Below are positions 6,883-12,106 of a stretch of 12,106 nt of DNA, in pieces; positions within the stretch are counted from its first letter, which is position 1; each line of letters starts with the position of its first letter. Made by a program: the position numbers and the translations under genes. The notes under the pieces were generated by a model that made no database searches, was not told the origin of the DNA, and worked only from the letters and a program-made list of their open reading frames with translations. Where the stretch lies: the NCBI GenBank assembly GCA_021790075.1, contig JAJYIN010000041.1, positions 1 through 12,106 of the forward strand, given 5' to 3'. Source of the stretch: Actinomycetes bacterium (GTDB lineage Bacteria > Actinomycetota > Thermoleophilia > BMS3ABIN01).

Positions 6883-8423
6883 CCTTCGCGGGCGATCCGG
6901 TGCGCTACGGACTCGAAGTGCCAGCCCCAGATGATCAACTCCACGGTCTCGGAGAACGCCTTGGGCTTGGTCATGAGCACCTTGATCAGCATGCGCCAGT
7001 AGCGGAAGGCGTTCCTCGAGAAGAGGCCAATCCTGAACATGCTCAAGAAGAGCGCCCTGATGTCGCGCAGGTTGTGGCGCCCGACGCTCTTTCTCACGGT
7101 CGGCCGGTAGTGCCTGAGGAATTCCTCGACGCGCTGATAGTAGATCTGCGGGGAGTAGATGGTCTGCAATACCTGATGGTAGCCGGCTATGAGCTTTTCG
7201 GCCGGGATCGTCGGGACGAAGGTGAGCTGGCCGGCGTTCTCCCCGCGCGTGCGTTCGAGCAGTCTGCCTTCCTCGCTGAGCCGCTTCTCCAGATCGGTGT
7301 TCGGGAGCACCGCGAGCAGGCCGACCATGGCGGCAGGCGTCCCGAGCTCCTTGATGTACTCGATGTGGTCGGCGAAGATGTCCTGGCGCTTGGCGTCCGC
7401 GTCGAAGCCGACGATGACGCCGATCATCACGTTCATGCCGTAGGTCATGATCGTCTGCACGGCCTGGAGCGGATTGACCTTCACGTTCTGCAGCTTGGCG
7501 CATTCCCTGAGGCTTTCCTGCGACGGCGTCTCGATGCCAATGAAGACCTTGTAGAAATTCGCGGATGACATGAGCGCCATCAGGTCCGGGTGCTCCGCCA
7601 GCCGGATGTCAGCCTCGGTCATGAACTTGTAAGGATAGCCGTGCCTGCTCTGCCATTCGACGAGCGCCGGCAGCATGGCCTTGATCTTGGGGATGTTGCC
7701 GATGAAGTTGTCGTCCACAATGAAGATGGTGCCGCGCCAACCAGCATCATAGAGGTGCTGGATCTCCGCGATGAGCTGTTCTGCAGCTTTCAGCCTGGGC
7801 TTCTGGCCGAAAGTGATGCGGATGTCGCAGAATTCGCACTTGTGCGGGCAGCCGCGCGAATTCTGGATGGCCATCGTCGTGTAGTCCCTGAAGTCGATGA
7901 GCGACCAGTCGGGAAGGGGGGTGAGCTCGAGCGAGGGCCACTCGCCGTTCTGTTCGTAACGGCGCCTGGTTTCGCCGCGGGCGAAATCTGCGAGGAACCT
8001 CGGCAGCGTCACCTCGGCCTCGCCCAGGACGAAATGATCGACGCCCGCGGTTTCTTCCTTCTGGTTTGTGAAGAGCGGCCCGCCGGCGATGACCGTCTTG
8101 CCGGCCGCCTTCGCGCGGCTGATGATCTTCTCTGCAGACTCTTCCTGCACGATCATCGCCGAGACCATGACGATGTCGGCCCACTCGATGTCGCTGTCGC
8201 GCAGCTTCATCACATTGAGGTCCACAAGCTTCTTTTCCCAGTCCGAGGGAAGCATGTTCGACACAGTGAGCAGTCCGAGCGGCGGGAAGACCGCCTTCTT
8301 GCCGGTGAATGAGAGCGCCCTTCTAAAGCTCCAGAAGGTGTCCGGATATTCGGGATATGTCATCAGGACTTTCGTTTTCGAACCTTCCTTCAGGTTCAAA
8401 ATCTTTGGCGGCCGTGAGGCCAT
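6879..8423 (-). CDS. B12-binding-domain radical SAM protein, DUF4070-like (514 aa)
   Basis: This radical SAM enzyme has an N-terminal cobalamin-binding-type domain (about 15-150; PPLGLL, then AGGPLFTNQ, then LGEAE) and a TIM-barrel core with the iron-sulfur motif C192-x3-C196-x2-C199 (CPHKCEFC), followed by IFIVDDNFIGN and FIGIETP. The C-terminal extension (about 375-514) matches the DUF4070 type that occurs in hopanoid methylase HpnP and many uncharacterised relatives; the substrate here is unknown. Members often methylate unactivated carbons using methylcobalamin. The ATG at 8423 is chosen because a minus-strand promoter (8472-8443) overlaps the alternative ATG at 8453, which would add ten residues. 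It is followed by DUF1015 with a TTGA overlap, and diverges from a SAM methyltransferase, so the three may serve one pathway. Confidence 0.88.
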
Positions 8424-8442
8424 GGGAAAAAATACCCCACCG

Positions 8443-8472
8443 ATAATACCCATTTGACACGAGCTTCATCAA
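8443..8472 (-). promoter_or_regulatory. Promoter for the radical SAM/DUF1015 operon
   Basis: On the minus strand TTGATG (8472-8467) and TATTAT (8448-8443) are separated by 18 bases and match the consensus at four and five of six positions. Transcription would start near 8436, leaving a very short leader before the ATG at 8423. Confidence 0.5.
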
Positions 8473-8481
8473 TCCTATCAT
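8454..8481 (+). promoter_or_regulatory. Promoter for the SAM methyltransferase gene
   Basis: TTGACA (8454-8459, perfect) and TATCAT (8476-8481) are separated by 16 bases. Start of transcription would be near 8488, giving a leader of about 70 bases. The same hexamer pair occurs at 510-538. The -35 box of the opposing promoter lies in this spacer. Confidence 0.62.
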
Positions 8482-8557
8482 TTCCTCGGGGTCCTGCATG
8501 CGGTTTCGAATCACAATCACGGGAGAATAGAATAAGAGAAGCTAAAGGAGGATTGTT

Positions 8558-9277
8558 TTGGCAAAGACAGTTAAGAAAGAGGAAGTCTCCGCGGTGGAAG
8601 GGCCGGAGGAAAAGCACACATCCGGTTATTACCGGGAAGAGTTCGGGCGCGTGGCGCGCTTCTACGACTTCGGCGTGGGGATGGCTTTCCGCTGGGTCGG
8701 GGGCGAGGTTGTCTTCCGCTGCGGCATCGTGGAGGCGGTCGAGGCCTATCCGGGAGACCACGTGCTGGACATCGCCTGCGGCACCGGCACCCTGCTGCAA
8801 CTGCTGGCCGCCTGCGCCGGGCCCGAGGGCCGGGCGGTAGGCGTTGACATGTCCGGACACATGCTGGAAGTGGCGCGCCGCAAGGCGGCCGCCGCCGTGG
8901 CGGCCGGGGAGCCGCTGGCGCCCCTGGAGTACATCCAGACCAACGCGGAAGACCTGCCTTTCCCCGATGCTTCCTTCGACCGGGTTACCGCTTCCCTGGC
9001 GATTCACGAGATGAACCGGGAGGGAAGGATGAACGCGCTTTCGCAGATGCACCGGGTGCTCAAGAAGGGTGGCCGCGCCGTCGTGGCCGACATGCGGTCC
9101 CCCGATACGCCGCTCACCAGGCTGGGCATGAAAGTGGTCCGCCTGGTGGAGACTGACACCCTGGATGATATGTGGTTTGACGGCCTTTACCGGGAAATGG
9201 GCCGCGCCGGGTTCCGGGAGCGGCGCCGGCATATCGCCGGTAAGGGCTTCTTCGAGATGATCGTGGCGGAAAAATAG
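8558..9277 (+). CDS. Class I SAM-dependent methyltransferase, UbiE-like (239 aa)
   Basis: This is a Rossmann-fold methyltransferase transferring a methyl group from S-adenosylmethionine to an unknown small-molecule or lipid acceptor. Motif I is VLDIACGTGTL (69-79), followed by the acidic strand end VGVDMS, motif AEDLPFPDASFDRVTAS and the later strand VLKKGGRAVVADM, which match the Methyltransf_11/UbiE group. The first 25 residues are polar and probably disordered. The TTG start is well supported: AAAGGAGG (8544-8551) lies 6 bases upstream. The gene stands alone on the plus strand but shares its control region with the radical SAM/DUF1015 operon, suggesting linked regulation. It is not close enough to UbiE or MenG to name; a quinone, lipid or cofactor substrate is possible. 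Confidence 0.88.
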   Translation: MAKTVKKEEVSAVEGPEEKHTSGYYREEFGRVARFYDFGVGMAFRWVGGEVVFRCGIVEAVEAYPGDHVLDIACGTGTLLQLLAACAGPEGRAVGVDMSGHMLEVARRKAAAAVAAGEPLAPLEYIQTNAEDLPFPDASFDRVTASLAIHEMNREGRMNALSQMHRVLKKGGRAVVADMRSPDTPLTRLGMKVVRLVETDTLDDMWFDGLYREMGRAGFRERRRHIAGKGFFEMIVAEK

Positions 9278-9320
9278 GCGGAGACGGGTGCGGGACTGAG
9301 GCAGGGTCGAGGCTGATGAC

Positions 9321-9347
9321 AGCGGGCCGCAGGTGGGAATGCCCGCT
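9321..9347. terminator. Hairpin between convergent methyltransferase and rsmI genes
   Basis: AGCGGGC (9321-9327) and GCCCGCT (9341-9347) form a 7-bp stem with a 13-base loop in the 69-base convergent gap, reaching the first base of the rsmI stop codon. No U-run follows on either strand, so a terminator role is only suggested by position. Confidence 0.28.
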
Positions 9348-10177
9348 CAGCTGAGGGATTCCTTGATCTCCACGGCCAGTTTATAGGCGCGGTTCCTGGG
9401 CGCGCCCGTAGCCAGGGCCGCCAAAGCGGCGGCGCGCCGGGCGGGCAGGCCGGCGTCCAGCAGCTCGCGCAGCAGTTCGTCCAGATGCGCTTTTGCGGCA
9501 GCCTCGCCGCTAACCGCCTCGCCCGGCCCGAACACCAGAACGACCTCACCCTTGACCTTTTCCGGCAGGCCGTCAGCCAGCTCCGCGGCGCTCCCTCTCG
9601 TTATTTCCTCGAATTTCTTGGTCAGCTCACGGCAGACAGCCAGCGGCCGTCCGGCCAGGATGGGCGCGGCGGCGGCCAGTGTGGCCCGCAGGCGGTGGGG
9701 GGTCTCGAAAGCGACGCACGTGCGTGTCTGCGCGGCCACCCCGCTTAGCACTTTCTTAAGGTCGCCCTTGCGGCGGGGCAGGTAGCCCAGGAAGACAAAA
9801 GAATCGGTGGCGAATCCGGAGGAGACCAGGGCGGTCTCGATGGCCGAAGGGCCGGGGAGGACCTCCACCGGCAGCTCCTTCGCCAGCGCCGCCGCGATCA
9901 GCCGGTAGCCAGGGTCGCAGATGCCGGGCATGCCGGCGTCGGAGACGAGCGCGATCGTGTCGCCGCCCCTTAGCCGCCCCAGCAGCTCCGGCAGTCTTTT
10001 CAGCTCGTTATGCTCGTAAAAGCTGACCAGGGGCTTGCTGATGCCGTAGTGGGAGAGCAGGGCCCGGGTGCGGCGCGTGTCCTCGGCGGCGATCAGGTCG
10101 GCCTGCCTGAGGGTGTCGAGCACGCGCAGGGTGATGTCGCCCAGATTGCCGATCGGCGTCGGACAGATGTAAAGCAA
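9347..10177 (-). CDS. rsmI: 16S rRNA (cytidine(1402)-2'-O)-methyltransferase RsmI (276 aa)
   Basis: RsmI methylates the 2'-OH of C1402 in the decoding centre of 16S rRNA using SAM, working with RsmH. The tetrapyrrole-methylase fold is clear: PTPIGNLGDIT (6-16), IAAEDTRRT, the signature VSDAGMPGICDPGYRL, LPGPSAIETAL and FLGYLPRRKG, then FETPHRL. Length fits the family. The TTG at 10177 is chosen because it gives the usual MLYI...PTPIGN start and has GGGAGG 4 bases upstream; the earlier TTG at 10201 falls inside a terminator hairpin and is unlikely. The gene starts 16 bases after that terminator, so its transcription may depend on read-through from the ferredoxin operon or on an unseen promoter. 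It converges with the methyltransferase gene. Confidence 0.94.
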   Translation of the reverse strand: MLYICPTPIGNLGDITLRVLDTLRQADLIAAEDTRRTRALLSHYGISKPLVSFYEHNELKRLPELLGRLRGGDTIALVSDAGMPGICDPGYRLIAAALAKELPVEVLPGPSAIETALVSSGFATDSFVFLGYLPRRKGDLKKVLSGVAAQTRTCVAFETPHRLRATLAAAAPILAGRPLAVCRELTKKFEEITRGSAAELADGLPEKVKGEVVLVFGPGEAVSGEAAAKAHLDELLRELLDAGLPARRAAALAALATGAPRNRAYKLAVEIKESLS

Positions 10178-10193
10178 CTGGCCTCCCAACCAA

Positions 10194-10220
10194 AAGAGCA
10201 AGGCTTGATGCCTTGCTCTT
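10194..10220 (-). terminator. Strong rho-independent terminator after the ferredoxin gene
   Basis: AAGAGCAAGGC (10194-10204) and its perfect complement (10210-10220) form an 11-bp stem with a 5-base loop. On the minus strand the stem ends in TT and runs into TTGG, giving a TTTT tract. It lies 26 bases after the ferredoxin stop codon and just before rsmI. Confidence 0.85.
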
Positions 10221-10246
10221 GCTGAAACTGGATTAAACCGTATTTC

Positions 10247-10417
10247 CTATGCCTTGTCGATGGCCTCGTTGGGGCAAACTTCCGAGCAGGAGCCGCAGTC
10301 GGTGCATTCGTTGGGGTCGATCATAAAAATGTCATCTCCCTCAGAGATGGCTTCCACGGGGCATTCATCCATGCACACTCCGCACGCCAGGCATTCTTCG
10401 TTGATTTCAAAGGCCAT
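10247..10417 (-). CDS. 2[4Fe-4S] clostridial-type ferredoxin (56 aa)
   Basis: This small electron carrier has two [4Fe-4S] clusters held by C9-x2-C12-x2-C15-x3-C19-P and C38-x2-C41-x2-C44-x3-C48-P. It begins MAFEINEECLACGVCMDECP, and the two halves are the usual internal duplication with an acidic surface. Low-potential ferredoxins of this type feed radical SAM enzymes, hydrogenases and oxidoreductases in anaerobes. The start is firm: AGGAGGTG lies 6 bases before the ATG. It follows the DUF362 iron-sulfur gene by 66 bases on the same strand and ends before a strong terminator, so the two probably form the end of one transcription unit and could be redox partners. Confidence 0.93.
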   Translation of the reverse strand: MAFEINEECLACGVCMDECPVEAISEGDDIFMIDPNECTDCGSCSEVCPNEAIDKA

Positions 10418-10483
10418 GCTTCACCTCCTGCAGCTTTCTGATCGGCGACGAAACGTCTGTGACTTTGTTGGTCATCTTATTCT

Positions 10484-11629
10484 TTATGCCTTCCCGGACT
10501 CGGGTTTGTCAAGTGAAACCAGATCGTAGGCGCGGCGGCCCAGCCCCAGCTTCTCAGCATGGACGAGCTGGGCGCGGGGGTCAATACCGCGGTGGATGGA
10601 GCCGAACTTGTCCGCTCCCGTGCGGGCCGCTTCGGGGAGCATGCTGGGGGTGATTCCCGTGGCCGCGTTCACCAGGTCCAGGGAAGCCGCGTCGGCCGCC
10701 ACCGGGTCCCTGGAGGCGACGATGCCGATGTCGGGGACGATGGCGTTGTCGCTCCAGCCGAGGCAGTCGCAGTCAGGGGTGACGCTCAGCACGTAGTCGA
10801 TGGCGGCGAACTTGCCTTTCTTCTCCGCCAGGACGCCGGCCATGTACTCGGCGGTCTTCTGCTGGACGATGGCGGGGTCGGACTCCCAGCGGATGGCGAT
10901 GGCGCCGGTGTAGCAGGTCGCCACGCACTCGCCGCAGCCGATGCAGCACTCCGGGTCGATGTACGCCGCCTTCCTGCCTTTCCTGGGCACTTGAACCATC
11001 TCGATGGCGTTTTCCGGGCACCATTTGCGGCAGCGGGCGCAGCCGTCGCACTCGGCGGCGTTCACCTCCGGGTGGACATCGGAATGCATCATCTGCTTGC
11101 CGGGCCGGGCCCCCAGGCCCATGCCCAGGTTCTTGATGGTGCCGCCGAATCCGCAGACCATGTGCCCCTTGAAATGCGCCAGGGAGATGAGGACGTCCGC
11201 GTCCAGGACGGCGGAAGCGATTTTAACTTCCTGGAAATGCTGCCCTTTTACCGGGATGCTGCGGTAATCGCGTCCGGTGAGGCCGTCGGCGATGATGATG
11301 GGCGCGCCGGTGACCTCATAGCCAAAGCCGTTCTCGAGCGCCGTGATCAGATGGTCGCGTGAGTTCTGGCGGCCGCCGGCGTAGAGCGTGTTGGCGTCGG
11401 TCAGGAAGGGGCGGCCGCCCACGCGCTTGATCTCATCGATGACGACGCGCACATATTGCGGCCGCAGGTAGGTGAGGTTGCCGCGCTCCCCGAAGCTGGT
11501 CTTGACGGCGACCAGGTCGCCCTTGACGATCATCCTGGCGAGGTTGAGCTTTCTCAGCAGGCGGTGGTACTTGGTGAGGTTGCGCTCCTTGCTGTCGGCG
11601 CGGTTTGATATGAAGTAAACTTTTGACAT
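10484..11629 (-). CDS. DUF362 domain protein with two [4Fe-4S] clusters (381 aa)
   Basis: This iron-sulfur protein has an uncharacterised DUF362 domain. The N-terminal part (about 36-180) has the DUF362 layout, including VAVKTSFGERGN, LTDANTLY and a glycine-rich AHFKGHMVCGFGGTIKNLGMG. A ferredoxin insert carries C194, C197, C200, C204 and C229, C232, C235, C239, each C-x2-C-x2-C-x3-C. The C-terminal part (about 265-370) completes the domain, with NAIVPDIGIVASRDPVAADAASLDLVN. DUF362 proteins are widespread in anaerobes, and an electron-transfer role is usual inference. The ATG at 11629 has GGAGAAG just upstream; the frame stays open beyond it into the ROK gene, but that is a shadow. The ferredoxin gene follows at 66 bases. 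The truncated ROK gene lies 88 bases upstream on the same strand. Confidence 0.9.
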   Translation of the reverse strand: MSKVYFISNRADSKERNLTKYHRLLRKLNLARMIVKGDLVAVKTSFGERGNLTYLRPQYVRVVIDEIKRVGGRPFLTDANTLYAGGRQNSRDHLITALENGFGYEVTGAPIIIADGLTGRDYRSIPVKGQHFQEVKIASAVLDADVLISLAHFKGHMVCGFGGTIKNLGMGLGARPGKQMMHSDVHPEVNAAECDGCARCRKWCPENAIEMVQVPRKGRKAAYIDPECCIGCGECVATCYTGAIAIRWESDPAIVQQKTAEYMAGVLAEKKGKFAAIDYVLSVTPDCDCLGWSDNAIVPDIGIVASRDPVAADAASLDLVNAATGITPSMLPEAARTGADKFGSIHRGIDPRAQLVHAEKLGLGRRAYDLVSLDKPESGKA

Positions 11630-11692
11630 TGATCTTCTCCGGTTCCCTGGGGTGTTATCGTTGCCGGGGCGCTGTCCGCTCTCAGGAATTGT

Positions 11693-11718
11693 GACGCCGT
11701 TATCCGAGACGCCGTTAT
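11693..11718. repeat. Direct repeat GACGCCGTTAT, two copies at 15-base spacing
   Basis: GACGCCGTTAT occurs at 11693-11703 and 11708-11718, in the gap between the ROK and DUF362 genes. The copies lie immediately downstream of a TATAAT box on the minus strand, where a repressor site would be effective. Function is unknown. Confidence 0.5.
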
Positions 11719-11722
11719 TATA
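11717..11722 (-). promoter_or_regulatory. Possible -10 box for DUF362-ferredoxin
   Basis: A perfect TATAAT (11722-11717) overlaps the stop codon of the ROK gene. No recognisable -35 box lies 16-18 bases upstream (GCTGGG at the right spacing), so it would need an activator or an alternative sigma factor. Transcription would begin near 11710. Confidence 0.3.
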
Positions 11723-12106
11723 CTGGATGGACCGTCTCTCCCAGCTCTTCCCAGGCCAGGCAGGCGGCTCCCAGCATGCCCGCCTCGGGTCCGAAACGCG
11801 CCGGCACAACCTTGACGATGTCGCGGTTGGGCCGCAAGCCCCGCTGGGACAGGTAATCGCGGGCCGGCCCCAGGATGAAATCACCCGCCCGCATGATGCC
11901 GCCGCCGATGACGAAAACCTCGGGGTTGAAGATGTTGATGAGGCCGGTGATTCCCACGCCGATGTAAAAACCGATGCGGTCCAGCACCGCCACGGCGGTC
12001 TCGTCTCCCTCGAGCGCCAGGCGCGAGACCAGTTCGCCATCCAGCTCCTTGCCTTCCGCCCGGGCCCGGCCGAGGCCGGACCGGGGCTGCTCGCCAGCCG
12101 CTTCGG
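11718..12106 (-). CDS. ROK family sugar kinase/regulator, C-terminal part (5' end outside window)
   Basis: The last 129 codons are present; the gene continues past the right edge. The C-terminal half of the ROK fold is clear: helix DETAVAVLDRIGFYIGVGITGLINIFNPEVFVIGGGIM fragments give the family signature, with the GGG turn that contacts nucleotide, then the closing segment ARFGPEAGMLGAACLA. ROK proteins are glucokinases or other sugar kinases, or with an N-terminal HTH, repressors of sugar genes. The kinase zinc motif and any HTH would be upstream and cannot be seen, so kinase and repressor cannot be separated, although glucokinase is the commonest role for this type of C-terminus. The stop TAA is at 11720-11718. 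Confidence 0.85.
   Translation of the reverse strand, partial: EAAGEQPRSGLGRARAEGKELDGELVSRLALEGDETAVAVLDRIGFYIGVGITGLINIFNPEVFVIGGGIMRAGDFILGPARDYLSQRGLRPNRDIVKVVPARFGPEAGMLGAACLAWEELGETVHPV

Noticed and set aside
6883..7503. N-terminal 207 residues of the long leftward frame that ends as DUF1015
   Set aside because: They lie inside the radical SAM gene in another frame, are Arg/His/Ala rich, and DUF1015 homology begins only after 6882.
10559..11362. Rightward 267-residue frame antisense to DUF362
   Set aside because: Long antisense frames are expected at this GC; the sequence is Gly/Ala/Val/Asp rich with no domain, and the opposite strand encodes a clear protein.
11630..12040. Upstream extension of the DUF362 frame
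   Set aside because: It overlaps the ROK gene out of frame; DUF362 homology and a good ribosome site support the ATG at 11629.

Overview
The window looks like a chromosomal segment from a high-GC, probably anaerobic bacterium that carries one end of an integrated mobile element. The anaerobic reading rests on a clostridial-type 2[4Fe-4S] ferredoxin, a DUF362 iron-sulfur protein and a B12-binding radical SAM enzyme. Many TTG starts and the high GC fit a deep-branching anaerobic Actinomycetota lineage or a high-GC Bacillota relative. That placement is inference; no rRNA or species marker is present.

Left part (1-~2807): the integrase end of an integrative element. A leftward operon encodes a small excisionase-like HTH protein, a 55-residue charged protein, and a third gene cut by the window edge that begins with an ATGA overlap. 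Divergently, a near-consensus promoter nested in inverted repeats drives a four-cysteine zinc-finger protein and, 3 bases later, an intact tyrosine recombinase. The element stops at the 3' end of a tRNA-Lys(CUU) gene, the probable attachment site. A tandem 12-bp repeat between integrase and tRNA is a candidate recombinase arm site.

Middle part (2807-5545): after the tRNA come two divergent cation transporters, a Ca2+/Na+ exchanger-type protein (leftward) and a zinc-type cation diffusion facilitator (rightward). They are separated by 420 bases without a gene. This gap holds a degenerate 26-29 bp tandem repeat array, then a hairpin-rich leader with recurring GGGGCAG. The short gap after the CDF gene carries a related repeat and a probable terminator.

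Right part (5545-12106): a leftward pair encodes a B12-binding radical SAM enzyme and, through a TTGA stop/start overlap, a DUF1015 protein. A class I SAM-dependent methyltransferase diverges from the pair, with the two promoters interleaved. A second leftward block runs from a truncated ROK-family sugar kinase/regulator through a DUF362 two-cluster protein and a 56-residue ferredoxin to a strong terminator. The rRNA methyltransferase gene rsmI starts only 16 bases past that terminator. All other long open frames seen in this GC-rich sequence are antisense or out-of-frame shadows. No CRISPR array, rRNA, insertion sequence or recognisable defence cassette was found.
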